Positions 20,920 to 30,133 of a DNA stretch of 64,000 nt are shown here, one piece after another. The position numbers and the translations under genes were made by a program. This stretch comes from Gilliamella mensalis (GTDB lineage: Bacteria; Pseudomonadota; Gammaproteobacteria; Enterobacterales; Orbaceae), in contig NZ_FMWR01000007.1 in assembly GCF_900103085.1 (NCBI RefSeq), positions 143,308-207,307 of the forward strand, given 5' to 3'. The notes under the pieces are model-generated. The model had not been told where the DNA came from and did not search any database. It was given only the letters and a program-made list of their open reading frames with translations. Numbering within the stretch: the first letter of the stretch is position 1; the number at the start of each line of letters is the position of its first letter.

Positions 20920-22023
20920 TTAGTTTGTTGTATCAGTTACTTGAACTTCTTGAACGTTACGTGCTTTAACTTCAATTTCAACACGACGATCTGGTGCTAA
21001 ACATGCTTTTAAGTTAGCGCCACGAAGTGCATTACATTTAGTACCAGTAACTGGTTGAGCTTTACCCATACCACGTGCACTGATTAGGTCAGCAGGAACA
21101 CCTTTAGATACTAGGTATTTCATTACTGAGTTAGCACGTTGTTCTGATAGTTTTTGGTTATAGCTATCTGAACCGATGCGGTCAGTATGACCAATTACAA
21201 CTATTGCACTTTCAGTTGGGTTGATTTTAACAAGATTTGTAAGTAAGTTATCTAATGCTTGGCGACCTTCTTCTTTTAAGTCAGCTTTTGCATAAGAGAA
21301 CAATACATCTTCATTTAACACATAACGGTTTTCTTGCGTTTTTATTTCAACTGGTGCAGCCACAGCAGGAGAGCCTAAACGGTAAGTAATTCCTAAAGTT
21401 ACCATGCCTGCATCTGGAGATGCGTCAGTTTTAGTGTGAATATGTTGAACATATTGGTATTCTAAACGAGTAGAAAAGTCTTCGTCAAAACGATAGTCAA
21501 GACCTAATGCATAAACAGGAGATAGGTCGGTTTTTGTACCGCCGTGGCCGTATTCTGCTTTAACATTTCCGTTATTTTTCCACTTAGCAATAGTCACCAT
21601 TCCACCAGCACGACCATAGATATCTAAATCGTCAGAGATGAATGATAATGGATAGCTTAATTTACCAGTTAAAGAAACACCTTGTGCAGAGATTTTGCTA
21701 TCACCCGCTTTAGTTTTGTCAGCATTATTCAAAGTTCTTTTATATTTAGCTGAACCTAACCAATCATAACCTAACTCAAAGGCTAAATAAGGGTTTGCTT
21801 GGAAGCCAAGGAAAGCACCACCAGCGACATTGCTACGGTTTGAAGTTTTAATACCAGCTTCATCTTTTTCATAGCCGCGGACTTTATTCGCATCTAGTTT
21901 ATAAAGTTCTGACCAACCTAATTTAGCACCTGTGTAAAAGGTGTTATCTTCATATGCCGCATTAGCTGCAGTAGCGGTTAAAGTTGTAACTGCAATTGCT
22001 AGAGCTAGAGTAGTTTTTTTCAT
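20920..22023 (-). CDS. ompA: OmpA-family outer membrane porin
   Basis: 367 residues. A signal peptide (MKKTTLALAIAVTTL..., cleavage after ANA) precedes an eight-stranded beta-barrel domain (to ~205, with the terminal GITYRLG strand), a short linker and an OmpA-C peptidoglycan-binding domain (VVIGHTDRIGSDSYNQKLSEQRA, SARGMGKAQPVTG, DRRVEIEV). It anchors the outer membrane to the cell wall. The 196-base upstream region is AT-rich. It has its own terminator and sits just upstream of dnaA, an unusual neighbourhood. Confidence 0.95.
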   Translation of the reverse strand: MKKTTLALAIAVTTLTATAANAAYEDNTFYTGAKLGWSELYKLDANKVRGYEKDEAGIKTSNRSNVAGGAFLGFQANPYLAFELGYDWLGSAKYKRTLNNADKTKAGDSKISAQGVSLTGKLSYPLSFISDDLDIYGRAGGMVTIAKWKNNGNVKAEYGHGGTKTDLSPVYALGLDYRFDEDFSTRLEYQYVQHIHTKTDASPDAGMVTLGITYRLGSPAVAAPVEIKTQENRYVLNEDVLFSYAKADLKEEGRQALDNLLTNLVKINPTESAIVVIGHTDRIGSDSYNQKLSEQRANSVMKYLVSKGVPADLISARGMGKAQPVTGTKCNALRGANLKACLAPDRRVEIEVKARNVQEVQVTDTTN

Positions 22024-22219
22024 TTTATTGCCTCAACTTATATGTTGTTATAGACGATGTTTAGTTTCTTTATTGTTTAAAATTTACTTTAAATAAAAAG
22101 AACTATGACTTATTTTTATACAATTATGTTTTACCCATAATCTGTTACTTAGTATATCATAGATAATAGGCAAATCTATAGTTATTGCTGTCACAATAGA
22201 AAATATTTAAATAATTTTT

Positions 22220-23128
22220 TCAAATTATTTTGTAAATTGTTATGCAAAAGTCATTAATGGTATTAGCTAATGAATTAGCCATAATAAAAAAGTCAGCTTC
22301 TCGTCTTTTATCCAATTCATCTGAACCGATATCTTCATTTTCCTCTAAAATAATTGAATCAAATTTAATGCGTTTAAATGTTAAGTCATTATTAACGATA
22401 AAGCTAATGCCTCTTTCATCAATGATTTTAATTTTACTGATCCATTTTCCTGAATCGAAATGGATACGCATTTCATCACAGGTAATTTCTTGATTTTTGC
22501 AACTGATAATGCCATTACCTTCAAGGGGATCTTTTAGCTCTGCTTGATCGCCTAATAAAAATGGCGGAAATTTCAAGTTCTCTTTAGCCCATGTTGTCAT
22601 GACCTGTTCAAGTGGTTTATCAATTGATAAGGGTGTTAAAGCAAGTGAACCCAGCTCTTTACGTAAAATAGCTAAGATATCTTCTGCTTGTTTAAAACTA
22701 CTGCAGTCAACAATAATACGTTTATTATGTGTATCTATCCATAACCAATAGTGATTATATTTACTAAATGCTCTTGGCATTAGATCAACCATGACTTCGT
22801 CTTTTAAAGCGGCTTTTTCGTTTTTAGTTAGTTTTCTGCTTAGTGCTTGTTCTTGCTTATCGATTTTATCTAATAATGCTTGTTTAATTACGGGAGCGGG
22901 TAATATTTTGGTTTCTTTTTTGATTCTTAATAATAAATGCCCCTGCATATCAATAATAAAAGCATCGTCATTATTATCATGATAAGGCGATACCCAACCC
23001 ATTTTAGTAGTGTCTAGATTACCACAAGGGATGAATGGATGAGATTTTAACGCTTTTGCAATCGCATCTTTATTAAGTAATGTGTCATTATTAAGTTGAT
23101 AAATGATGGCATTTTTAAACCAGAGCAT
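22220..23128 (-). CDS. rdgC: Recombination-associated protein RdgC
   Basis: 302 residues, against 303 in E. coli. RdgC forms a ring-shaped dimer that binds double-stranded DNA and modulates RecA. The N-terminus MLWFKNAIIYQLN and the segments GWVSPYHDN, LLRIKKETKILPAPVIKQ and ELGSLALTPL match the family. It is monocistronic, with about 100 bases before the MipA-like gene stop and about 200 after its own stop to ompA. Confidence 0.95.
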   Translation of the reverse strand: MLWFKNAIIYQLNNDTLLNKDAIAKALKSHPFIPCGNLDTTKMGWVSPYHDNNDDAFIIDMQGHLLLRIKKETKILPAPVIKQALLDKIDKQEQALSRKLTKNEKAALKDEVMVDLMPRAFSKYNHYWLWIDTHNKRIIVDCSSFKQAEDILAILRKELGSLALTPLSIDKPLEQVMTTWAKENLKFPPFLLGDQAELKDPLEGNGIISCKNQEITCDEMRIHFDSGKWISKIKIIDERGISFIVNNDLTFKRIKFDSIILEENEDIGSDELDKRREADFFIMANSLANTINDFCITIYKII

Positions 23129-23225
23129 ACTTTTCTTTTTCCTGAATTTTTTGTGATGAAGATTTTATCTTGTTTGAACTAGTAATAACTTATAGTGCTT
23201 AATAAACCGTTATCATTTATGTTCA

Positions 23226-23975
23226 TTAAAAGTTATAAGATACTCCCATATAAATCGAAGTTACAGTATTATTGTCAACCATTGGGCTATCTGTCACATT
23301 GCTGGTTAATTTATCGATATGAACACCGCCAAAAGTTGCAATGTTTTTAGTTAATGAGTATTGTGCCGCTATTTCAGCATAAGGTGTCAATGAGTTTTCA
23401 GCACTAAAATATGGTAATCCTGATCGAGCTGATTCTTTATGAGAAACACCATAATAGTAATCATTATGTTTGCTGTTGACCCAATTTATACCGATGGTAG
23501 GTGCGACAATTAAATTGCCTTGTATATATGGGACAGTATAATCAGCATTGATTAAAATACTCTTACTTTTATTTAGCATATCAGCTCCAACGCTACTAGA
23601 AAACCCACCCCAGTTGGTTACAAGGTTATATTCTATTTCTGTCAGTAATGTTGCGTGACGGATATCAAGTTGTTTTAATTGGTGATTATCTGAATTGTGT
23701 GGTTTAAATTCATTAGCTAAGTAGCGCGCACCAATTGAAATACTTTGATCATCGGTATGATAAACATAAACTCCAGCCGATAAATCATCAATAAAAAATC
23801 GCCCATTATCATAATCAATATGAGGAATAGGAAAATAACGCGCATTGTAACTTTTATAAGGTGAATTTTCCCAACCAACACCTGCACCAATGGAAAAGGG
23901 ATCAGCTAACGCTTTTGGGGAAACACCTAAAACGATTGTTGACAAAATAGAAAGTGCACTAGCTGTTTTTTTCAT
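23226..23975 (-). CDS. MipA/OmpV-family outer membrane protein
   Basis: I start it at the ATG at 23975, giving 249 residues whose N-terminus MKKTASALSILSTIVLG is a good signal peptide (cleavage after ALA); an upstream extension of 50 residues is hydrophilic and unlikely. The mature part begins DPFSIGAGVGWENSPYK, has alternating aromatic beta strands, and ends in the C-terminal Phe (VSYNF) typical of outer-membrane barrels. MipA was described as a scaffold between MltA and PBP1B; many relatives have no known function. It is divergent from the aminotransferase gene across ~190 bases. Confidence 0.85.
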   Translation of the reverse strand: MKKTASALSILSTIVLGVSPKALADPFSIGAGVGWENSPYKSYNARYFPIPHIDYDNGRFFIDDLSAGVYVYHTDDQSISIGARYLANEFKPHNSDNHQLKQLDIRHATLLTEIEYNLVTNWGGFSSSVGADMLNKSKSILINADYTVPYIQGNLIVAPTIGINWVNSKHNDYYYGVSHKESARSGLPYFSAENSLTPYAEIAAQYSLTKNIATFGGVHIDKLTSNVTDSPMVDNNTVTSIYMGVSYNF

Positions 23976-24162
23976 TTTTTTATACCCATATATAAAAAGT
24001 GAACATTTTTCGCTAGTCACACAAATTTTATCATTATCTTTTATTTTGCTGTTTCGCTTATTGTCACACAATCTATACATTAATTGTACATTGTAACAAA
24101 CCAAATTTCTGAATAATAATGCCACATTTTGTTGTATTTGAATATGGATTAGTGAGATAATT

Positions 24163-25572
24163 ATGAGTAAACCGACTTTAGAAATGATTAACAGTCGCCC
24201 TGATGATGCGACATTGTTAGCGGATGAAGCTAAATATTGTTCTTTTGGCGATACTGTGCACTATGTTGAACCGCCAAAAATCTTTGATGGTTGTGAAGGT
24301 AGTTATATGTATGACAAAGAAGGCAAAGCTTTCCTTGATCTACAAATGTGGTATTCTGCATGTAATTTTGGTTATGCCAATGAACGTTTAAACAATGTCC
24401 TTAAAAAGCAAATTGATACCTTACCACAGTGCGCAAGCCAATATTTGCATCCAACCAAAATTGAACTAGCCAAAACCATTGCCCAAGGCATGGAAAAGCG
24501 CTTTGGTTATGAAGGACGAGTACATTTCAATGTTGGTGGTTCACAATGTATTGAAGACTCATTAAAATTGGTACGTAATGCATCTGGCGGTAAATCATTA
24601 ATGTTTGCTTTCCAAGGTGGATACCATGGTCGTACTTTAGGGGCTTCATCAATCACATCAAGTTATCGTTATCGTCGTCGCTATGGTCATTTTGGCGATC
24701 GTGCCATGTTTGTTCCATTCCCATATCCTTTCCGTCGTCCAAAAGGCATGACAGCAGAAGAATATGGTGAACATTTAGTGACTGAATTTGCCCGTTTATT
24801 TGAAACCGAATATCACGGTGTTTGGGATCCAAAAGTTGGCCAAGCTGAATATGCAGCATTCTATGCCGAACCTTTACAAGCAACAGGTGGTTATATTGTA
24901 CCTCCACGTAATTATTTTAAAGGTCTTAAAAAAGTGTTAGATCAGTATGGTATTTTATTAGTGGTTGATGAAATCCAAATGGGCTTTTACCGTACCGGTA
25001 AACTTTGGTCAATTGAACATTTTGATGTCAAACCTGATGTGGTTGTTTTTGCCAAAGCATTAACTAATGGTCTTAACCCTTTAGGTGGTTTATGGGCGCG
25101 TGAAGAATTAATTAACCCACAAGTATTCCCTGTTGGGTCTACTCACTCAACTTTTGCCTCAAATCCATTAGGTACAGCAGTTGGTCTTGAAGTATTAAAA
25201 ATGACTTCTGAAACTGATTATGAAAAAATGGTCATGGACAGTGGTGCTTATTTCCTTGAAGGTTTAAAAACACTTGAGAAAAAACACAAAGAAATTGGTG
25301 AAGTTGATGGCTTAGGCTTGGCACTTCGTGCAGAGATTTGTACTGAAGATGGCTTTACAGCTAATAAAGCCTTAGTAGATAAAATGGTTGATATTGGTAT
25401 GTCAGGTGATCTTGATTGGAAAGGTACCAAAATGGGCTTAGTGCTTGATATTGGTGGTTACTATAAAAACGTGATTACCTTTGCCCCATCGTTACACATC
25501 TCTCGTCAAGAAATTGATCAGGGTATTGAATTGCTTGACCAATTAATTACCCGAGCGAAAAAAGAGCTTTAA
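24163..25572 (+). CDS. Class III PLP-dependent aminotransferase
   Basis: 469 residues. Hallmarks are GGYHGRTLGA (PLP site), VVDEIQMGFYRTG and the Schiff-base Lys298 in VVFAKALTNGLNPLGG. The family transfers amino groups from terminal amines (4-aminobutyrate, diaminobutyrate, acetylornithine, putrescine), and the substrate cannot be fixed from sequence. It is the first gene of a plus-strand run with a GNAT/FemAB-like transferase and an arginase-fold protein, with a perfect hairpin between it and the next gene. The context suggests a small pathway on a diamine or amino-acid-derived compound. Confidence 0.9.
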   Translation: MSKPTLEMINSRPDDATLLADEAKYCSFGDTVHYVEPPKIFDGCEGSYMYDKEGKAFLDLQMWYSACNFGYANERLNNVLKKQIDTLPQCASQYLHPTKIELAKTIAQGMEKRFGYEGRVHFNVGGSQCIEDSLKLVRNASGGKSLMFAFQGGYHGRTLGASSITSSYRYRRRYGHFGDRAMFVPFPYPFRRPKGMTAEEYGEHLVTEFARLFETEYHGVWDPKVGQAEYAAFYAEPLQATGGYIVPPRNYFKGLKKVLDQYGILLVVDEIQMGFYRTGKLWSIEHFDVKPDVVVFAKALTNGLNPLGGLWAREELINPQVFPVGSTHSTFASNPLGTAVGLEVLKMTSETDYEKMVMDSGAYFLEGLKTLEKKHKEIGEVDGLGLALRAEICTEDGFTANKALVDKMVDIGMSGDLDWKGTKMGLVLDIGGYYKNVITFAPSLHISRQEIDQGIELLDQLITRAKKEL

Positions 25573-25590
25573 TTGTTTCATTCTTATCTT

Positions 25591-25612
25591 CCCGTCAATA
25601 TCTATTGACGGG
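25591..25612. repeat. Perfect hairpin between aminotransferase and GNAT genes
   Basis: CCCGTCAAT (25591-25599) pairs with ATTGACGGG (25604-25612) around a four-base loop. No T-run follows on either strand. It may stabilise the upstream message or lower expression of the downstream genes. Confidence 0.65.
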
Positions 25613-25645
25613 ACTGCAAATTACTACCTACCATAGATTGACGTT

Positions 25646-26695
25646 ATGAAATACATTAATCAGTTAGAACCTAATGAATTAATAGAAAATTTTTTAGTTC
25701 ATCCTCCAAAAGAATTTTCAGCATGGCTAAGTGAAGATGGTGTGCCTGTTTTTTCTGCCAAGTTTGATCTTCTCACTACTGCAGATGATGATTTCAGACA
25801 TAAAATTAAAAAACTGCCTTTTTACCATAAATGGCAGCGCTATTTACAACCCAATACTTGTTTTGTTGGCGCAACTGTTTCAGAATACGCATTACTAAAT
25901 GATAAAGTGGATGCGAATCAATTAGTACAGCATCTTAAAATGGCTTATGCTAAGCAATATCCTTTATTAATTGTTAAAGATATACCTGTCGCATCGCCTT
26001 TACTGAGTGAAAAAGAAAATGATTATTCAATGCATCTTATTTCTTCACTAAAAAGACAGGGTTTTATTGAAGTTGAAGGGCAAGCATTAGCTTGGCTACC
26101 GATTGATTTTGCAAATATGAATGAGGTTTTTTCGCGATTTTCTTATAGTCGACGTAAAAATTTTAGACGAAAGCTAAAATCACGAGAAAAATTAGTGATT
26201 AATATGTTGCATAGTGGGGATGAGTGTTTTTATAATCAAACGGTTTTAGATGAGTATTATCAACTGTACCTTAATGTTTATCAGCAAAGTGAAATCCATT
26301 TTGATTTATTGACTAAGCCCTTTTTTACTCAGCTATTACAAAATAAAACCCAAAATGCACATATTGTGACTTATCACTATGATAATAAGTTGGTTGGGTA
26401 CAATATTTGTTTTGTTGTGAACAATATGCTAATTGATAAGTATATCGGTATGGTTTATCCACAGGCAAGAGAGCTCAATCTCTATTTTGTAAGTTGGTTT
26501 GTAAATCTTGAATATGCTTTGCAGCGAGGGCTTAGCCATTATATTGCAGGTTGGACCGATCCTGAGGTAAAAGCATCACTCGGTGCAAAATTTACTTTTA
26601 CTAAACATCTTGTTTATATTCGCAATCCATTATTAAGAACTATATTACGTAGATTGATTGGTCATTTTGAAAGCGATAAGGAGAAAGTAGCATGA
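25646..26695 (+). CDS. GNAT/FemAB-like acyltransferase
   Basis: 349 residues, soluble. The central YSRRKNFRRKLKSR segment and the C-terminal half (HIVTYHYDNKLVGYNICFVVNN, then a Tyr-rich strand and ASLGAKFTFTKHLVYIRNPL) resemble the BioF2-like/FemAB acetyltransferase fold (peptidogalycan-biosynthesis-type annotations). A donor and acceptor cannot be named. It overlaps the arginase-like gene by 4 bases (ATGA) and follows the aminotransferase, so it probably acylates an amine made or handled by them; that is inference. Confidence 0.75.
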   Translation: MKYINQLEPNELIENFLVHPPKEFSAWLSEDGVPVFSAKFDLLTTADDDFRHKIKKLPFYHKWQRYLQPNTCFVGATVSEYALLNDKVDANQLVQHLKMAYAKQYPLLIVKDIPVASPLLSEKENDYSMHLISSLKRQGFIEVEGQALAWLPIDFANMNEVFSRFSYSRRKNFRRKLKSREKLVINMLHSGDECFYNQTVLDEYYQLYLNVYQQSEIHFDLLTKPFFTQLLQNKTQNAHIVTYHYDNKLVGYNICFVVNNMLIDKYIGMVYPQARELNLYFVSWFVNLEYALQRGLSHYIAGWTDPEVKASLGAKFTFTKHLVYIRNPLLRTILRRLIGHFESDKEKVA

Positions 26696-27564
26696 CCTGT
26701 CCCATTATTCTCAATTTTGATAGAAGCGTGGGTGATATTTGCCATGCTCAAACAATTGATGTTATGCAGTGGCAAGATACAATTCGTTTTGGTTGCACTA
26801 AGAAACAATTTAGCCAATTTAAACAGGTATTACAGCAATCTTTACCCGAAAGCCATGGCACGGTATTAATGGGCAGTGGTGATTTTCATCATATTTCATT
26901 ACTACTTATTGAACGTCTAGCGCAGCAATATTCGGCAAGTAATCCTATTCAAGTTGTGATTTTTGATAATCATCCAGACAATATGCGCTATCTATTTGGC
27001 GTGCATTGTGGATCATGGGTTAGTTATGTGGCAAGTTTGCCTTTTGTCAGTCATGTACATGTGCTTGGCATTACCTCCCATGATATTGGTATAGCCCATT
27101 TTTGGGAAAATAGATGGAAACCGCTATTTCATAAACAATTGACTTACTGGAGCTTAGATGTCAATGTCGCATGGGCAAAAAAAATTGGCTTAGGACATGC
27201 TTTTAGGCATTTTGCCACACCAGATGACCTTATTGCCAACTTCTTATCCGAACAATATCATAGTGCACAACCGATCTATTTATCGATTGATAAAGATGTA
27301 TTAAGTGAAGAGGTGATTCACACCAACTGGGATCAAGGCAAACTACAAACGTATCATCTGCTTGATACTATATCGTCAATTAAACCTAGAATTATCGGCA
27401 GTGATATTACCGGTGAACTATCAATATGGCAGCCATCTAATTGGTTTAAACGTTTGCTTAGTTCTCTTGATAAACAACCGAGCATATCACCAAATAACCT
27501 TATCAATTGGCAACAAGAGCAACATCAACTTAATTTAACATTATTAAAAGCATTAGCGGTATAA
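26692..27564 (+). CDS. Arginase/ureohydrolase-fold protein
   Basis: 290 residues. It keeps metal-ligand motifs of the arginase superfamily: GSGDFHH (61-67), DNHPD (92-96, in place of the usual DAHxD) and SIDKD (198-202). These suggest a binuclear Mn enzyme that cleaves a guanidino or related C-N bond. Sequence between the motifs is far from classical arginase, agmatinase or formiminoglutamase, so the substrate is unknown. It is translationally coupled to the GNAT-like gene and ends the plus-strand operon. Confidence 0.8.
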   Translation: MTCPIILNFDRSVGDICHAQTIDVMQWQDTIRFGCTKKQFSQFKQVLQQSLPESHGTVLMGSGDFHHISLLLIERLAQQYSASNPIQVVIFDNHPDNMRYLFGVHCGSWVSYVASLPFVSHVHVLGITSHDIGIAHFWENRWKPLFHKQLTYWSLDVNVAWAKKIGLGHAFRHFATPDDLIANFLSEQYHSAQPIYLSIDKDVLSEEVIHTNWDQGKLQTYHLLDTISSIKPRIIGSDITGELSIWQPSNWFKRLLSSLDKQPSISPNNLINWQQEQHQLNLTLLKALAV

Positions 27565-27570
27565 ATTTGT

Positions 27571-27609
27571 GTAAAAAACTTTCAGGAAAGCAGGCGTTTA
27601 AGTATAAAA
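27571..27609 (+). repeat. Dispersed 39-base repeat, copy A
   Basis: 34 of 39 bases match the sequence at 55989-56027, including the uninterrupted block GCGTTTAAGTATAAAA. This copy lies between two convergent operons. It is not part of a recognisable insertion sequence. Confidence 0.65.
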
Positions 27610-27641
27610 CCTTACCTACTTTTCCTTATTGTAATTGGAAA

Positions 27642-28043
27642 TTAACGTTGATGATGGTGTGAATCTTGTTCCGATAATTTACTTTCTGCTAATGCCAAAA
27701 AGAGAATGCCTGAAACAATTAATATTGTACCAATTAACTTGAATAAGGTAATTGGTTCGTGAAATAACCAAATTGAAACAACCATCACGGTCACAACTTC
27801 AAAGTGTGATGCGGCAAAAGCGGGTCCTACAGGGGCTTTTTTTAATAACGTCATCCAAGTAAAAAATGTCAGAATATAGCCTGCTATTGAGATATAGATC
27901 CAAGGGTTAGTAAATACGCGAATTAACCATGCAAGGCTCATTTCTAGTGGTTGCGCTTCAATAGCCGTTAATTTAAAACTGCATTGTGCAATTGTGTCAA
28001 AAAAGAGTAATACAGAAAAGCCAATTAAGTAAAATCTAGCCAT
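27642..28043 (-). CDS. SMR/EamA-type small four-helix transporter, subunit 1
   Basis: 133 residues with four predicted helices and a soluble His-rich tail (HHHQR). The first helix carries FFDTIAQCSFKL, so an Asp stands where EmrE has its essential Glu14. It is paired with the next small transporter gene (start one base after its stop, TAATATG). Paired SMR proteins such as MdtI/MdtJ (spermidine) or ArnE/ArnF work as heterodimers. Export of the product of the neighbouring enzymes is the simplest reading. Confidence 0.8.
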   Translation of the reverse strand: MARFYLIGFSVLLFFDTIAQCSFKLTAIEAQPLEMSLAWLIRVFTNPWIYISIAGYILTFFTWMTLLKKAPVGPAFAASHFEVVTVMVVSIWLFHEPITLFKLIGTILIVSGILFLALAESKLSEQDSHHHQR

Positions 28044-28044
28044 A

Positions 28045-28401
28045 TTAAGACATCCCTACAAAAACAACACCGGCGGTGATTAATAGCATTCCGATCAAGC
28101 GGTAACTAGTTAGTAATTCTTTGAAAATAATACGACCAACTAACATGATAGTAATAATATTAAACGAGGCAAGTAAAACCCCTTGAGAAAGAGGCACTAA
28201 TGTTAAAAAGGCTAGCCATAATAAGAATTCAGCAATATAAGAGGTAACGCCAATCCAGATCCACTTATTTTTTGCTAAATCTAACCAATAGTACCAACCA
28301 TCCCGGTTATTGGGTGCGATGGCGGCAAATTTAAAAGCGACCTGCCCTAATGTATCCAAACAGATATTACTAATCCAAAGTAGAATAACTAATGGCGACA
28401 T
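28045..28401 (-). CDS. SMR/EamA-type small four-helix transporter, subunit 2
   Basis: 118 residues with four helices. ICLDTLGQVAFKFAA in helix 1 again has Asp at the Glu14-like position. The C-terminal helix ends MLLITAGVVFVGM, typical of the family. Its start overlaps the hydrolase stop (TAATG), and the partner subunit follows immediately, so the two probably form a heterodimer. Weak resemblance to ArnE/ArnF means that a lipid-linked substrate is also possible. Confidence 0.8.
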   Translation of the reverse strand: MSPLVILLWISNICLDTLGQVAFKFAAIAPNNRDGWYYWLDLAKNKWIWIGVTSYIAEFLLWLAFLTLVPLSQGVLLASFNIITIMLVGRIIFKELLTSYRLIGMLLITAGVVFVGMS

Positions 28402-29234
28402 TATGCTTTTATTCCTTTTGCTATATTCTTAAAGAAAGAGGCGCATGTTTTTATCACTTCGCGGCGCTGACGATCAATCGTAATTAAATGATAGCTATTA
28501 TGTAATACCACAAATTTAGAGGGACCTGATACCTGTTTTTCGACCAATTTAGCATTGGTTTCTATATTGGCGATATCATCGTTACCTGAATGCATTATCA
28601 GACATGGCGAAACGACTTTAGGCAATTCAGTTCGCACCAATTTTGCAAATATTTGCATTTCGGCAAGCGCAGGGAATGGGTTACCAGCAAGACCAGCTGA
28701 GGCAGCATCACCATTTAACATACTTTCAGAGACTATTGCGCGAATGCGTTCATCTTTAAGCCCATAAGGTGGCCTTTCAATGAACACCTGTTTTTGAAAA
28801 ATACCTACTTTCTTAAAGAAAGCGAGTAAGCGAAAGACTTTTTTTCCCCAAAATGGTATGCTCCAACCATCGTAAAAAAATGTGGGTGCTAACACGCCAA
28901 CACCTTTGATTTGTTGCGGTCTGTCCACAGCCAGTTTGAGCGAAAGCAGTGCCCCCATCGATAGTCCAGCAACAAAGATATTATCCACATGCTGCGCTAA
29001 ATAATCGGCGCCATCTTGCACACTTTTATACCAATCTTGCCAAGTTGTTTTACACAGATCTTCTTCCGTACCGCAATGTCCTGCTAACTGGATTGCATAA
29101 ACTGTAAAACCAGCTTTATGTAAGCCATTAGCTAAAATCCGCATTTCATTAGGCGTTCCTGTTAATCCATGGATTAATAGTACGCCATCTTTGTTACCTG
29201 GTAGAAAGTACGATAAATCTTCAATTGTACTCAT
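28401..29234 (-). CDS. Alpha/beta hydrolase, carboxylesterase-like
   Basis: 277 residues without a signal peptide. The oxyanion motif LLIHGLTGTPNEM (~19-31) resembles Est30-type carboxylesterases. The nucleophile is Ser92 in AGLSMGALL, the acid probably Asp in SGNDDIANIE, and the His in NSYHLITID near the C-terminus. It lies between the HAD phosphatase gene (9-base gap) and the transporter pair (1-base overlap) in a four-gene minus-strand operon. The substrate is unknown; an ester or amide made by this pathway is possible. Confidence 0.87.
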   Translation of the reverse strand: MSTIEDLSYFLPGNKDGVLLIHGLTGTPNEMRILANGLHKAGFTVYAIQLAGHCGTEEDLCKTTWQDWYKSVQDGADYLAQHVDNIFVAGLSMGALLSLKLAVDRPQQIKGVGVLAPTFFYDGWSIPFWGKKVFRLLAFFKKVGIFQKQVFIERPPYGLKDERIRAIVSESMLNGDAASAGLAGNPFPALAEMQIFAKLVRTELPKVVSPCLIMHSGNDDIANIETNAKLVEKQVSGPSKFVVLHNSYHLITIDRQRREVIKTCASFFKNIAKGIKA

Positions 29235-29243
29235 TTATATTCC

Positions 29244-29975
29244 TTACTCTTTTTCTATCATGACAGGAATTAGCGAATCCTGAGCCTGTCTTAAGGCTTG
29301 TGTTACATTAGCAAAACTATTGATGGTACAGTGTTCAATCCTATTTTTTTCACAATAGTGAACCAGTTTATCTTTGGCAAACACAAAATCAACATTATGT
29401 GATACGCAGAAATCTGACGAACCATCACCAACATATAGTATTTGTGGAAAATGTTGTTGTTTTTTAACATGATTACATTTGCAATTACCACTTTTTTTGA
29501 TGCAGTTTTTGCTTGCATAGGGAAACTCAAGGCGCCAACTACGCATGTGATTATGGAGCAATTTATTGGCAAAAATTGGCAAATGTTTAATACCATGATG
29601 TTTTAAAATAAACTCAATGGCATAATCAAGCCCATCGCTCACTACGTGAACGGGAATCTTATTTTTTTCGGTATAATGAATAAAGGATTTAAAATCCGGA
29701 TCAATTTCGATTTGTGATAAGATGTCATTGAGCTCATCTAAGCTTGCATCCATTAACGCAATTTGCTTGCTCATACATTCTTGAGAGCCAATTTTGCCAT
29801 CAAGCCATAACGTTTCGAGTTCATCACAACCATCTTGACCGAAATGACTAAGCAACGTGTCGGTAACATCTTTCACGCTAATTGTGCCATCAAAATCACA
29901 TAAAACAATTGGCATGTGATTTTGTGTATAAGATGGTTGAAAAAGAGAGTTTGCTATTGATGAAAAAGTGTTCAT
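29244..29975 (-). CDS. HAD-superfamily phosphatase, MtnX-like
   Basis: 243 residues. The catalytic motif DFDGTIS (D27, D29) follows MPIVLC; later motifs include VHVVSDGLDYAIEFIL and the metal-binding VGDGSSDFCVS. The fold and the CxC-rich insert (NCIKKSGNCKCNHVKK) resemble HAD-IB phosphatases of the MtnX type (methionine salvage), but no other salvage gene is here. It is first gene of the operon. The start at 29975 lacks a clear ribosome site; Met21 (29915) is an alternative. Confidence 0.8.
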   Translation of the reverse strand: MNTFSSIANSLFQPSYTQNHMPIVLCDFDGTISVKDVTDTLLSHFGQDGCDELETLWLDGKIGSQECMSKQIALMDASLDELNDILSQIEIDPDFKSFIHYTEKNKIPVHVVSDGLDYAIEFILKHHGIKHLPIFANKLLHNHMRSWRLEFPYASKNCIKKSGNCKCNHVKKQQHFPQILYVGDGSSDFCVSHNVDFVFAKDKLVHYCEKNRIEHCTINSFANVTQALRQAQDSLIPVMIEKE

Positions 29976-30062
29976 TTTAGATGTAAAAATAGTCTATTTA
30001 AAGATATTACGCAGATTTTCGCATAAAGTGACAAAAAAATTTGTTGGCTCTTTGTATATATT

Positions 30063-30092
30063 TTGTAACGTGGGGGGAATTGTTTGTATAAT
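30063..30092 (+). promoter_or_regulatory. Probable sigma-70 promoter of rstAB
   Basis: TTGTAA (30063-30068), an 18-base spacer and a perfect TATAAT (30087-30092), about 40 bases before the rstA start. I could not see a convincing PhoP box, the regulator of rstA in enteric bacteria. Confidence 0.5.
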
Positions 30093-30133
30093 AAGACTTC
30101 GTTAAGTACAGCTGTGGTAATTAAGAACAGATT

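Noticed and set aside
29244..29975. Methionine-salvage phosphatase MtnX as a firm name
   Set aside because: The HAD motifs fit, but no other methionine-salvage gene is nearby and the operon partners point elsewhere, so only MtnX-like is stated.
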